From assembly GCF_029433095.1 (NCBI RefSeq), contig NZ_JARNTX010000001.1, positions 62,001 through 126,000 on the forward strand: a stretch of 64,000 nt of DNA, read 5' to 3'. The position numbers and the translations under genes were made by a program. Shown piece by piece: positions 26,398-34,845 of this stretch (its first letter is position 1; every line of letters starts with the position of its first letter). Under the pieces are notes generated by a model that was not told the origin of the DNA, made no database searches, and saw only the letters and a list, made by a program, of their open reading frames with translations. The DNA comes from Hymenobacter sp. YC55. GTDB lineage: Bacteria; Bacteroidota; Bacteroidia; Cytophagales; Hymenobacteraceae.

Positions 26398-27000
26398 ATG
26401 GAAACGCTACCCCTCACCATGACGCTACCGATGACGGCCGGCCACCAGGACCAGCAGATACAGGAGGCTGTGCGCGCGCAGCGCGGCCGGCTGCTGCAGT
26501 TCATCCGTCGCCGCATCCCCGACCCCGCCGAGGCGGAAGACGTATTGCAAGACGTCTTTGCCGAACTCGTAGAAAGCTACCGCGTGCTCAAACCGGTTGA
26601 GCAGGCTGCCGCCTGGCTGTTTCGCGTGGCCCGTAACAAAATAACGGACCTCTACCGCCGCAAGAAGACCACTTCCCTCGAAGACGAGCTAACCCGCAAC
26701 TTCTCGGCCGACGAGGAAAGCTCTCTGCTGCTCGCCGATATTCTGCCCGCCCCCGACGATGCTCCCGAAAACCGGCTGCTTCGCGAGACGCTAATGGAAG
26801 CCTTGTCCGACGCGCTGGCAGAATTGCCTGCTGCCCAACGAGAAGTCTTTATCTGGCATGAGTTGGAAGAAAAAACCTTCCGCGAAATGGAAGAGGAAAC
26901 TGGGGTGCCCCTCAAAACGCTAATTTCCCGTAAGCACTACGCCGTGCAGCACCTGCGTAAGCGGCTGCAAAAACTGTACACCGAACTGTTCACTGATTAG
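26398..27000 (+). CDS. ECF-family RNA polymerase sigma factor
   Basis: About 200 residues (start ATG 26398; 26353, 26419 and 26431 are alternatives). Region 2 (about 25-90) has LLQFIRRRIPDPAEAEDVLQDVFAEL and AAWLFRVARNKITDLYRRKK; region 4 (about 125-190) has LAELPAAQREVFIWHELEEKTFREMEEETGVPLKTLISRKHYAVQHLRKRL. No anti-sigma with a cupin or zinc motif follows; the next gene is a short membrane protein that probably belongs to the same unit. It lies antisense to the nuo cluster and separates nuoJ from nuoK. Confidence 0.93.
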   Translation: METLPLTMTLPMTAGHQDQQIQEAVRAQRGRLLQFIRRRIPDPAEAEDVLQDVFAELVESYRVLKPVEQAAAWLFRVARNKITDLYRRKKTTSLEDELTRNFSADEESSLLLADILPAPDDAPENRLLRETLMEALSDALAELPAAQREVFIWHELEEKTFREMEEETGVPLKTLISRKHYAVQHLRKRLQKLYTELFTD

Positions 27001-27032
27001 CACATTCTCCTAACACGTTGTCAGCACTTGTA

Positions 27033-27083
27033 GAAGCATCTCGCATGCCAACGTTCATTATTTGCACACCAGCGAGAAGCTTC
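27033..27083. repeat. Decayed palindromic element, copy D
   Basis: GAAGCATCTCGC at 27033-27044 faces GCGAGAAGCTTC at 27072-27083, one mismatch from a perfect inverted repeat. It matches the core of the dispersed palindrome found at 3559, 30351 and 60236. Confidence 0.65.
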
Positions 27084-27118
27084 CTTCGTCAGTACGACGC
27101 TCTTAGAAATACCACCTT

Positions 27119-27496
27119 ATGAATCCCTCTTCTTGGCTGCTCCGCGGCCTTAAATTCGCTGTATTAGCGGTCCTGTTTGTGACCGTTGTTGGCTTCCTTA
27201 CCATGAGCCTATGGAACTGGCTCGTTCCCGACCTTTTCAATGGTCCTTACATCACCTTTCCCCAAACCTTAGGCTTGCTGCTGTTGTCCCGCATTCTGTT
27301 CGGCGGCTTCAATAAAAGCGGGCGGGCAAGTGCTTGGAGCCGGCGCCGCAAAATGATGCGGGAAAAGATGGAATCTCGCATGGCTAACCTCTCCCCCGAA
27401 GAACAAGAGAAGTTCCGGCAGAAAATGCGTGCTACCTGTGGCCCCGCTTGGATGCGTCGCTCTGCTCCAGAAGAGCCTCAAAAGGTTTCAGTGTAG
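27119..27496 (+). CDS. Small membrane protein paired with the ECF sigma factor
   Basis: 125 residues: one or two membrane segments (about 12-35 and 48-62), with MSLWNWLVPDLFNGPYITFPQTLGLLLLSRILFGGF between and within them, then a basic and acidic cytoplasmic tail (SRRRKMMREKMESRMANLSPEEQEKFRQKM). This composition is frequent directly after ECF sigma genes in Bacteroidota, so it may be a membrane-tethered modulator of the sigma factor. That link is inferred from context only. Confidence 0.78.
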   Translation: MNPSSWLLRGLKFAVLAVLFVTVVGFLTMSLWNWLVPDLFNGPYITFPQTLGLLLLSRILFGGFNKSGRASAWSRRRKMMREKMESRMANLSPEEQEKFRQKMRATCGPAWMRRSAPEEPQKVSV

Positions 27497-27507
27497 TTTG
27501 AAAACGA

Positions 27508-27537
27508 AAGCGGCCCCTGATGCATCAGGGGCCGCTT
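27508..27537. terminator. Palindromic terminator sharing the CCTGATGCATCAGG core
   Basis: A perfect 30-bp palindrome (15-nt arms, AAGCGGCCCCTGATG...) between the convergent membrane-protein gene and the DUF2314 lipoprotein gene, usable from both sides. Its centre is identical to that of 7522-7567. Confidence 0.88.
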
Positions 27538-27541
27538 CTCT

Positions 27542-28057
27542 TTAATCAAAATTCCATCCTGTTGTTTGATCAAATGCAGCTTGCTCTTTAGATGACATTC
27601 TACTGCGAATTACTCGAATAGAATATCCTCCGATTAGCTTTCCGTTTTGTGTGTAATTCCAATCAGTTATAGAGTCTTTGTGTATGGCCACCTTTTGACC
27701 TAAAACCACTGCTTTAGTATAATCTGGTTTGTTGTCAACTACTCCATAAATAGTGTCACCATTCACAGATAATTCGCTTAGCCAAATATGTTCCTTAAAA
27801 CCCTCATCGGTTGGGAATCCCGCTTTGATTCCAAAATTGTAGGCAGTCGTGTCACCACTTGTAAGAGCGGTGAGAAATTGTCCAACAGTTTTGCGGCTGT
27901 TTCTCATTGCAATTGTCATTTCAGGATCGTCTGGAACAACGAAAAACATTTGCTTTTCGTTGTTCCAGCCAACCTTTTCATGTGATGAGTCGCAACCACT
28001 TAAAAACGAAGCGGCAACTCCGAAAACCATTAACTGGATTCTCAAGAGCTGCCGCAT
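27542..28057 (-). CDS. DUF2314 (YegJ-like) lipoprotein, downstream of nuoJ
   Basis: 171 residues. The signal peptide ends at the lipobox FLSGC with Cys22. The mature part carries the DUF2314 pattern: DDPEMTIAMRNSRKTVGQFL, EHIWLSELSVNGDTIYGVVDN, VVLGQKVAIHKDSITDWNY and NGKLIGGYSIRV. The family has no established role. It begins 27 nt after nuoJ on the same strand and so is probably cotranscribed with nuoA-J, although it is unrelated to complex I. It is more AT-rich than the nuo genes. Confidence 0.85.
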   Translation of the reverse strand: MRQLLRIQLMVFGVAASFLSGCDSSHEKVGWNNEKQMFFVVPDDPEMTIAMRNSRKTVGQFLTALTSGDTTAYNFGIKAGFPTDEGFKEHIWLSELSVNGDTIYGVVDNKPDYTKAVVLGQKVAIHKDSITDWNYTQNGKLIGGYSIRVIRSRMSSKEQAAFDQTTGWNFD

Positions 28058-28084
28058 TTTTATTGGCTAATAAGTTCTGAATTT

Positions 28085-28594
28085 TTAGAAATGCCGTTCT
28101 CCTGTTTCGCGTTTGCCTAGCATTACGGCACCTACCATAGCTACCAGTAGCAGGATAGAAGCTAGTTCGAAAGGCAACTTATAGGTGGTAAACAATACCA
28201 AGCCGAGCTTGTCAACCATCCCAATCTGCGAGTCGAAAGTGGCACCATTCACAGCAGGGAGTTGAATATCCCGCAGTGCAACAATCATGATGAGGAACAA
28301 CGAGCCACCCGCAATGGCTGCCGCAATCTTGGCCAACGCAGGCTTGTGCGGTTCCGTGTCAATGTTCAAATTCAGGAACATAATCACGAATAGGAACAGC
28401 ACCATAATAGCGCCAGCATACACGATGATGTTCACGGCCGCCAAGAACTGCGCATTCAGCAACAAGTAATGTCCTGAGAGCGAAAAGAACGTCAGAATCA
28501 GGAACAGCACGCTGTGTATCGGATTCTTGGCGAACACTACGCCTAGTGCGCTTAGCAGTGCTACGAAGGACAGAAAGAGGAAGAGTGGAGACAT
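28085..28594 (-). CDS. nuoJ: NADH-quinone oxidoreductase subunit J
   Basis: 169 residues from ATG 28594 (MSPLFLFLSFVALLSALGVV); the longer open frame reaches back into nuoI and is not real. Five membrane helices include the pi-bulge helix with NIIVYAGAIMVLFLFVIMFLN. It is the last nuo gene of the first block; nuoK follows only about 2 kb further on, beyond the inserted genes. Confidence 0.95.
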   Translation of the reverse strand: MSPLFLFLSFVALLSALGVVFAKNPIHSVLFLILTFFSLSGHYLLLNAQFLAAVNIIVYAGAIMVLFLFVIMFLNLNIDTEPHKPALAKIAAAIAGGSLFLIMIVALRDIQLPAVNGATFDSQIGMVDKLGLVLFTTYKLPFELASILLLVAMVGAVMLGKRETGERHF

Positions 28595-28661
28595 TTCGGG
28601 TGTTTTCTGTTGTCCTGAGCTTACAAATTTTTTGCTGTGGTCAGGGCAACAAAGGTAGTAG

Positions 28662-29240
28662 TTACGCCGGTTGCTGAGCCATCTTGTTGCGGAGAGCTTC
28701 GGCTTGCTCTGGCGTGAGCTGGATGCCGCGCTCCGAACGTTTCGCTGGGTCAACAGGCTCTACGAGGCGGTCTTTGCCGTAGATGAACTCGTCACGCTCA
28801 AAGCGTGGGGGAGCCATTTTATCAGCTTGCAGGTACACGGCAGCTTTCGGGCAGGCTTCTTCGCAGAGGCCGCAGAAGATACACCGCAGCATGTTCACTT
28901 CGTAGCTAATGGCGTACTTCTCTTCGCGGTACAGGCCTTCTTCGCCTTTTTTTCGCTCGCCCGCCACCATCGTAATGGCCTCGGCGGGGCAGGCTACGGC
29001 GCACAGGCCACAAGCGGTGCACCGCTCCCGACCCTGCTCATCGCGCTTAAGCACGTGCAAGCCGCGGAAGATAGGGGAAAAAGGACGCACCTCTTCGGGG
29101 TACCGCACGGTAGCCTTCTTCATGAAGAAGTGGCGCATCGTGATGCTCAAACCTTGAAAAATAGCTGGCAAGTAAGCCCGCTCCGCCAAGGTCATCGGCT
29201 TCTTTTCTAGTTTCTTGGCTCTATTGGTGAGAGGCTGCAT
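28662..29240 (-). CDS. nuoI: NADH-quinone oxidoreductase subunit I
   Basis: 192 residues with two 4Fe-4S clusters: Cys74-x2-Cys77-x2-Cys80-x3-Cys84 and Cys120-x2-Cys123-x2-Cys126-x3-Cys130, clusters N6a and N6b between NuoB and the hydrogenase-like chain. The N-terminal amphipathic region (PAIFQGLSITMRHFF) contacts NuoH. The acidic, Gln-rich C-terminal tail (SERGIQLTPEQAEALRNKM) is about 20 residues longer than in many homologues. It lies 12 nt after nuoH. Confidence 0.97.
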   Translation of the reverse strand: MQPLTNRAKKLEKKPMTLAERAYLPAIFQGLSITMRHFFMKKATVRYPEEVRPFSPIFRGLHVLKRDEQGRERCTACGLCAVACPAEAITMVAGERKKGEEGLYREEKYAISYEVNMLRCIFCGLCEEACPKAAVYLQADKMAPPRFERDEFIYGKDRLVEPVDPAKRSERGIQLTPEQAEALRNKMAQQPA

Positions 29241-29252
29241 GAGTCAGTTCAG

Positions 29253-30335
29253 TTACTTAATCACGCCGAACGTGATGAGTCCGCCGGTGATAAGGATGTT
29301 GATAACGGCCAGCGGAATCAGAATGGTCCAGCCGAGACGCATCAATTGGTCATAGCGGAAGCGCGGGAGCGTCCAGCGAATCCACATGAAAAAGAAGATA
29401 AAGGCGAAGATCTTAGCGAATAGACCCAACGTGCCGAGCGCTGTAATCAGGTTTTGGGCCGAAGCCAGTTCCCAACCCTGGCTGCTAGCCAACCAGTCGC
29501 GCAACTCATACTGGAAGGGGAAGTTGAAGCCACCGAAGTATAACACGCTCATCACGGCCGAAACCACGAAGATGTTCACGTACTCTGAGAATAGGTACAA
29601 GCCCAATTTCATCGACGAATACTCGGTGTGGTAACCACCTACTAATTCCGTTTCGCACTCAGGCAAGTCAAACGGGGTGCGGTTGGTTTCAGCGAAGGCA
29701 CACACCAGGAAAATGATGAAGCCAAGAGGCTGCCGCACGATGTTCCACATAGCCCACTCACCGGGCGCTGATTGTTGCAAGGTGATTTCGCGCAACGAAA
29801 GCGTACCCGAAATCATCAGCACCGCAATCAGCGAAAGGCCCATAGCTAATTCATAGCTGATGTTCTGTGAAGCGGCCCGAATAGCGCCAAGCAGCGAAAA
29901 TTTGTTGTTGGAAGCCCAACCGCCAATCATCACGCCATACACGCCCAACGATACCACCCCGAACACCCACAGCATCCCAATGTTTACCTCGATTCCTTGC
30001 AGGAAAAAGGCGTTGTTGCCGAAGCTGATGTTGTTGCCGAACGGAATAACCGCTGACGACATCAGGGCGGTGATCATGGCCAGGCAGGGACCGAACACGA
30101 ACAGCGCCTTGTTAGCGCCGCCGGGGAAAAATTCTTCTTTCGTGAACATCTTCACGGCGTCGGCCAGAGGCTGTGCCAAACCGTAAGGGCCTGCGCGGTC
30201 CGGACCAACTCGGTCTTGCAAAAAGGCGGCAATAACACGCTCCGCGTACGTGCAGTACGTTGCAATCAGCAGCGAAACCGCAAATACGACGAAGATGACA
30301 ATGGATTGCCAACCAAGGGTGGGTAGTTCAATCAT
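29253..30335 (-). CDS. nuoH: NADH-quinone oxidoreductase subunit H
   Basis: 360 residues, eight membrane helices. It forms the quinone channel with NuoB, NuoD and NuoI. Typical segments are YAERVIAAFLQDRVGPDRAGPYGLAQPLADAVKMFTKE, NRTPFDLPECETELVGGYHTEYSSMKLGLYLFSEYVN (acidic quinone-site residues) and WIRWTLPRFRYDQLMRLGW. Upstream, 121 bp separate it from nuoG and contain a full palindromic element. Confidence 0.97.
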   Translation of the reverse strand: MIELPTLGWQSIVIFVVFAVSLLIATYCTYAERVIAAFLQDRVGPDRAGPYGLAQPLADAVKMFTKEEFFPGGANKALFVFGPCLAMITALMSSAVIPFGNNISFGNNAFFLQGIEVNIGMLWVFGVVSLGVYGVMIGGWASNNKFSLLGAIRAASQNISYELAMGLSLIAVLMISGTLSLREITLQQSAPGEWAMWNIVRQPLGFIIFLVCAFAETNRTPFDLPECETELVGGYHTEYSSMKLGLYLFSEYVNIFVVSAVMSVLYFGGFNFPFQYELRDWLASSQGWELASAQNLITALGTLGLFAKIFAFIFFFMWIRWTLPRFRYDQLMRLGWTILIPLAVINILITGGLITFGVIK

Positions 30336-30350
30336 TTCAATTTTACGTTA

Positions 30351-30437
30351 GTCATGCTGAGCTTGCCGAAGCATCTCGAGGGTAGTAAATCTATTGATTA
30401 GCATACTAGCGAGATGCTTCGGCAAGCTCAGCATGAC
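30351..30437. repeat. Dispersed palindromic element, copy B, between nuoG and nuoH
   Basis: The 28-nt left arm 30351-30378 (GTCATGCTGAGCTTGCCG...) and right arm 30410-30437 are perfect complements with a 31-nt spacer. Compared with copy A, both arms changed together (CGCAGCC to TTGCC). It would fold into a long hairpin inside the nuo mRNA, 14 nt ahead of the nuoH start. Confidence 0.92.
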
Positions 30438-30456
30438 GTTTTTTAGTATAAGCCGC

Positions 30457-31458
30457 TTAGCCTAGTTTCAGTGGAGGATTCTTTTCCAAATCGCGCTGCG
30501 TGCTTTCGGGCAAGTCAGCTATTACCGACTGGTTGAGCACGGGTAGCTCGTAGTGATTGGCCGAAATTACCGAAGAACGGTCGATATGCGCCGGTCCTTC
30601 GATGGTCCAGTCGGCCGTTTCTTTTTTATCGAAGCGGCACTCGTTGCAAATCCATTCGTTGACCTCGCCGTACTCGTTTTTGCGAGCCGTCACGCGGAGC
30701 ACGTCTTTGCCTTTATACCAGAGTGTTACATTGCCAGCGCACTTGGGGCAGTCGCGGTGCGCATTTACGGGCTTCGTGAACCACACGCGCTGCTTGAAGC
30801 GGAAGGTTTTGTCGGTGAGGGCGCCTACCGGGCATACGTCGATGACGTTGCCAGAGAAGTCGTTGTCGATGATGTTCTCGATGTAAGTGCCAATTTCAGC
30901 TGCGTCACCGCGGCCTAGTACACCGTGTACCCGGTCGCCTTTGGCAATCTGGTCGGCGGTGTACACGCAACGGTAGCACAGGATGCACCGCGTCATATGC
31001 AGCTGGATTAGCGGCCCAATGTCGATTTTCTCGAACGTGCGGCGCTCTTCCTGATAGCGGGTAGTAGATACACCGTGCTCGAAGGCGAAGTTCTGCAAGT
31101 CGCACTCCCCGGCCTGGTCGCACACAGGGCAATCCAGTGGGTGGTTGATGAGCAGCATCTCCACAATACCTTTGCGCACATCAAGTACCTGTTCGGATTT
31201 GGTGTTTTCAACCACCATACCGTCTTGTACCGGCGTTACGCACGAAGCCACCAGTTTAGGCATCGGGCGTGGGTCTTTGGTGGAGCCAGCGGCTACACGC
31301 ACCAAGCAAGCGCGGCATTTGCCGCCCGAGCCCTTCAGCGGCGTGTAGTAGCACATGGCCGGAGGCACAATGCTACCACCGATTTGGCGGGCTGCGTTGA
31401 GGATGGTTGTTCCATCTGGAACTTCCACCTCGATGCCGTCGAAAGTTATTTTAGCCAT
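30457..31458 (-). CDS. nuoG: NADH-quinone oxidoreductase subunit G, short form (iron-sulfur domains only)
   Basis: 333 residues, far shorter than the usual 700-900. A 2Fe-2S ferredoxin domain uses Cys36, Cys48, Cys51 and Cys73. The His-Cys region uses His106, Cys110, Cys113 and Cys119. A 4Fe-4S set is Cys158/161/164 and Cys209, and a further Cys pair set is Cys237/240 and Cys271/274. The molybdopterin-oxidoreductase-like C-terminal domain is absent and no second gene supplies it. The stop is clean and there is no remnant downstream, so this is a family variant rather than a frameshift. Electron relay from NuoF remains possible. Confidence 0.93.
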   Translation of the reverse strand: MAKITFDGIEVEVPDGTTILNAARQIGGSIVPPAMCYYTPLKGSGGKCRACLVRVAAGSTKDPRPMPKLVASCVTPVQDGMVVENTKSEQVLDVRKGIVEMLLINHPLDCPVCDQAGECDLQNFAFEHGVSTTRYQEERRTFEKIDIGPLIQLHMTRCILCYRCVYTADQIAKGDRVHGVLGRGDAAEIGTYIENIIDNDFSGNVIDVCPVGALTDKTFRFKQRVWFTKPVNAHRDCPKCAGNVTLWYKGKDVLRVTARKNEYGEVNEWICNECRFDKKETADWTIEGPAHIDRSSVISANHYELPVLNQSVIADLPESTQRDLEKNPPLKLG

Positions 31459-31469
31459 TATTCAGATTT

Positions 31470-31588
31470 GTCATCCTGAGCATGTCGCGAATCAAGCGAG
31501 GTAAAAGCACCTTGTCACACTCGCGCCACATTGTTTATGAAACCTGAGGAATGCAGCGGTGATAGTATGCTTCGTTCCTCAGCATGAC
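31470..31588. repeat. Diverged palindromic element, copy E, between nuoF and nuoG
   Basis: The ends GTCATCCTGAG (31470-31480) and CTCAGCATGAC (31578-31588) are inverted with one mismatch and match the ends of copies A-C. The interior has lost most of the pairing (TGTCGCGAATCAAGCGAG...). It fills the whole 139-bp gap. Confidence 0.65.
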
Positions 31589-31597
31589 AGATAAAAC

Positions 31598-32938
31598 CTA
31601 TACCAGCACGGACTTGCTTTGGTAGACCGCGCCGGGTTGGGCGGCTTCCTTAGCGTGCGTTACGTGCCACTCGAACTCGTCGCGGAAGTGACGCACGGCG
31701 GCGGCCACTGGCCAGGCAGCGGCTTCGCCAAGCGGGCAAATAGTGTTGCCCTCAATTTGCTTGGCCACGCTCACCAGCAGGTCGATGTCTTCCATGTGGC
31801 CGTGGCCGTGCTCCAAGCGGTGTAGCACTTTTTCCAACCAGCCCGTACCTTCACGGCAAGGCGAGCATTGCCCACACGACTCATGGTGATAGAAGCGGGA
31901 GAAACTCCAGGTGTTGCGCACGATGCAGGTCGTCTCGTCCATGGCAATAAAGCCACCCGAGCCCAGCATGGTACCGGTTACGAAACCACCATCCGAAAGC
32001 GACTCATACGTCATGAGACGCTGCTCACCAGCAGCGGTTTTCAGAATCAAGTCCTTCGGCAGAATCGGAACAGACGAGCCGCCCGCTACAACTGCCTTCA
32101 GGTCGCGGCCTTTCCAGATGCCACCGCAGTACTCATCAGAATAGATGAATTCTTCAACCGGCAAACCCAACTCGATTTCGTAGATACCTGGCTTGTTGAG
32201 GTGGCCGCAAGCCGAGAACAGCTTGGTGCCGGTGCTCCGGCCCACGCCAATCTTGGCGTATTCCTCACCACCATCATTAATGATAGGTACGACAGCAGCA
32301 ATGGATTCCACGTTGTTTACTACCGTCGGGCGGGCATAGAGGCCCTGCACAGCCGGAAATGGTGGCTTGTTGCGTGGGTTGCCGCGTTTGCCTTCCAAGG
32401 ATTCCAGCAGGGCAGTTTCTTCACCGCAGATATACGCGCCGCCACCGGGGTGCACGTGCAAATCTAGGTCGTAGCCCGAGCCCAAGATGTTCTTGCCGAG
32501 GAAGCCAGCTGCATAGGCTTCTGCAATGGCTTTCTCCAGAATGCGCAGCACGTACAACAATTCGCCACGGATGTAGATGTACGAGGTGTTTGCGCCAAGC
32601 GCGTACGAACTCGTAATCATGCCTTCCACCAGCAAGTGCGGCAGTTTCGACATCAGCTGACGGTCTTTGAAAGTACCGGGCTCCGATTCGTCGGCGTTGC
32701 AGACGAGGTAACGCGGCACGCCTTCTGGCTTGGCCAGGAAGCTCCACTTCATACCGGTAGGGAAGCCAGCGCCGCCGCGCCCACGTAGGCCCGACTTCTT
32801 CACTTCTTCCACCACCTCATCGGGGGTCATCGTCTTCAGCGCCTTCTCCACCGAGCGGTACCCGCCATGTTTGCGGTACACCTCCAAGGTGTCGATGCCT
32901 TCAACGTTAATATGTTCGGTCAGCAGTTTGCGTCCCAT
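31598..32938 (-). CDS. nuoF: NADH-quinone oxidoreductase subunit F
   Basis: 446 residues, the NADH-oxidising subunit. An N-terminal glycine-rich FMN/NADH site, RGRGGAGFP (52-60), is followed by NADESEPGTFKDR. Cluster N3 uses Cys355-x2-Cys358-x2-Cys361 (SCGQCSPCREGTGW) and Cys401 (NTICPLG). Length is normal. Spacing to nuoE is 26 bp. With nuoE it forms the diaphorase module. Confidence 0.97.
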   Translation of the reverse strand: MGRKLLTEHINVEGIDTLEVYRKHGGYRSVEKALKTMTPDEVVEEVKKSGLRGRGGAGFPTGMKWSFLAKPEGVPRYLVCNADESEPGTFKDRQLMSKLPHLLVEGMITSSYALGANTSYIYIRGELLYVLRILEKAIAEAYAAGFLGKNILGSGYDLDLHVHPGGGAYICGEETALLESLEGKRGNPRNKPPFPAVQGLYARPTVVNNVESIAAVVPIINDGGEEYAKIGVGRSTGTKLFSACGHLNKPGIYEIELGLPVEEFIYSDEYCGGIWKGRDLKAVVAGGSSVPILPKDLILKTAAGEQRLMTYESLSDGGFVTGTMLGSGGFIAMDETTCIVRNTWSFSRFYHHESCGQCSPCREGTGWLEKVLHRLEHGHGHMEDIDLLVSVAKQIEGNTICPLGEAAAWPVAAAVRHFRDEFEWHVTHAKEAAQPGAVYQSKSVLV

Positions 32939-32964
32939 AGGTTGTAGCGGTTGGCTGAAAGACG

Positions 32965-33534
32965 TTAATTGTTAGCCAGGGCGTTCGGCAAGCCGGTTTC
33001 TTCCCACGGCAAGGCCGGGCGATGCACCTGGTTGCGCAGCTCAGTGAGCATAGCATCTACTGCGGCCGGAGTATCAAGCTGCTCGTAGTACTTCTCCCGA
33101 ACCTGCACAATGGGGGCAAAGCCGCAAGCAGCCAAGCACTCCACTTCTTTAAGCGTGAAGAGGCCATCGGGAGAAGTAGCACCGTTCACTTTGGCACCGG
33201 TGATGCGCTCCAAGTGAGCCGTCAGCTCGTCGGAGCCACGTAGCATGCAGGGACCCGTACGGCAGATTTCCAGCACGTGCTTGCCCACTGGCTTGAGGTT
33301 GAACATGGTGTAGAAAGATGACACCTCGTACACCTCAATCGGCTTGATGCCGATAACCTCGGCCACTAAATCCTGCACCTCGGGGCTTACCCACCCGCCA
33401 AATTCGGCCTGCGCAATGTGCAATACCGGCAGCAACGCCGACTTGCGGCGCTCCGGTGGGTACTGCTTACAAATGCGCTCAATCTCCGCTTTAGCGGCTT
33501 CGGAAAATTGCGGCTTAACGCTCGTCGTCTCCAT
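32965..33534 (-). CDS. nuoE: NADH-quinone oxidoreductase subunit E
   Basis: 189 residues from ATG 33534 (METTSVKPQF); a TTG at 33555 would add seven. A thioredoxin-like 2Fe-2S protein carrying cluster N1a with Cys91-x4-Cys96 and Cys133-x3-Cys137 (VECLAACGFAP). The N-terminal helical part (PPERRKSALLPVLHIAQAEFGGWVS) is typical. It partners NuoF. Confidence 0.96.
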   Translation of the reverse strand: METTSVKPQFSEAAKAEIERICKQYPPERRKSALLPVLHIAQAEFGGWVSPEVQDLVAEVIGIKPIEVYEVSSFYTMFNLKPVGKHVLEICRTGPCMLRGSDELTAHLERITGAKVNGATSPDGLFTLKEVECLAACGFAPIVQVREKYYEQLDTPAAVDAMLTELRNQVHRPALPWEETGLPNALANN

Positions 33535-33558
33535 GTACTTACTTGAAATCAACAAAAA

Positions 33559-34827
33559 CTACGCGTCCAGCTCGCCAGCAATTACGTTCATCGACGACAA
33601 GGTCACGATGGCGTCGGAGAGGGTCTGGCCCACTACCATTTCTGTGTAAGCTTGGTAGTAGATAAAGCACGGACGGCGGAAGTGCAGGCGGTAGGGCGTG
33701 CGGCCTCCATCAGAAACCAGGTAGAAGCCCAACTCGCCATTGCCACCTTCCACGCTGTGATACACTTCACCAACTGGGGCGTCAATTTCGCCCATGATGA
33801 TCTTGAAGTGATAAATCAGCGCCTCCATGTTCTTGTACACGGCCTGCTTGGGAGGCAGGTAGAAGTGCGGCGCATCAGCGTGGTATGGGCCTTCGGGCAA
33901 GTTCTCTAAGGCCTGCTCGATAATGCGCAAGCTCTGCCAGATTTCCTCGTTGCGCACCATAAACCGGTCGTAGGTGTCGCCCTTGGTGCCTACCGGAATT
34001 TCGAAGTCGAAATCCTGGTAACTGGAGTAGGGGTTCATCACCCGCACGTCGTAGTCGACGCCGGCAGCGCGTAGGTTGGGGCCCGTGAAGCCGTAGTTGA
34101 GGGCGCGCTCGGCAGAAATACCGCCTACATCCACTACCCGATCCATGAAGATGCGGTTGCGGTTGAACATCTTCTCGAACTCGCGCATCACGGCCGGGAA
34201 CGACTTCAACCAAGCCCGTAGCTTCTGAATAGCTACCGGCGTAAAGTCGCGCTCCATACCGCCTACGCGGCCCATGTTGGTGGTCAGGCGGGCGCCGCTT
34301 ACCTCTTCGTAAATCTCATACACTTTCTCCCGCTCGTCCATCAGGTAGAGGAAGCCAGTGAAAGCGCCCGTGTCCACGCCCAAAATGCCATTGCAGATGA
34401 GGTGGTCGGTGATGCGGGCCAGTTCCATCAGAATCACGCGCATGTACTGCGCACGCTTCGGAACGGTCACGCCGAGCAGTTTCTCCACTGTCATGTGCCA
34501 ACCCATGTTGTTGATGGGCGACGAACAGTAGTTCATCCGGTCGGTGAGGGGAGTAATCTGGTAGAACGGCCGACGCTCCGCAATCTTCTCGAAAGCGCGG
34601 TGGATATAGCCGATGGTAGGCACCCCCGACACAATCCGCTCCCCGTCCATCTGCAGAATGTTCTGGAAGATGCCGTGGGTAGCAGGGTGGGTAGGCCCTA
34701 GGTTGAGCGTGGTTAGCTCTTGGTTGAAATCGTTAACAGTTGGGGCAAGCGGATGAAGATTGGGCCGTTGCTCTTCGGCCTCTTCAACAATCTTGCGGGT
34801 GCCTTCCAGCGTGTCGTTTACTGCCAT
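33559..34827 (-). CDS. nuoD: NADH-quinone oxidoreductase subunit D
   Basis: 422 residues, the 49-kDa hydrogenase-like subunit at the quinone site. Landmarks are LNLGPTHPATHGIFQNI, IGYIHRAFEKIAE, MNYCSSPINNMGWHMTVEKLLG, and the C-terminal SLSSMNVIAGELDA ending that is close to the family norm (DxVxGExDR). A roughly 30-residue N-terminal extension rich in Glu precedes the conserved part. It follows nuoC by 18 bp. Confidence 0.97.
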   Translation of the reverse strand: MAVNDTLEGTRKIVEEAEEQRPNLHPLAPTVNDFNQELTTLNLGPTHPATHGIFQNILQMDGERIVSGVPTIGYIHRAFEKIAERRPFYQITPLTDRMNYCSSPINNMGWHMTVEKLLGVTVPKRAQYMRVILMELARITDHLICNGILGVDTGAFTGFLYLMDEREKVYEIYEEVSGARLTTNMGRVGGMERDFTPVAIQKLRAWLKSFPAVMREFEKMFNRNRIFMDRVVDVGGISAERALNYGFTGPNLRAAGVDYDVRVMNPYSSYQDFDFEIPVGTKGDTYDRFMVRNEEIWQSLRIIEQALENLPEGPYHADAPHFYLPPKQAVYKNMEALIYHFKIIMGEIDAPVGEVYHSVEGGNGELGFYLVSDGGRTPYRLHFRRPCFIYYQAYTEMVVGQTLSDAIVTLSSMNVIAGELDA

Positions 34828-34845
34828 GATATAGGTATCCGGGGC

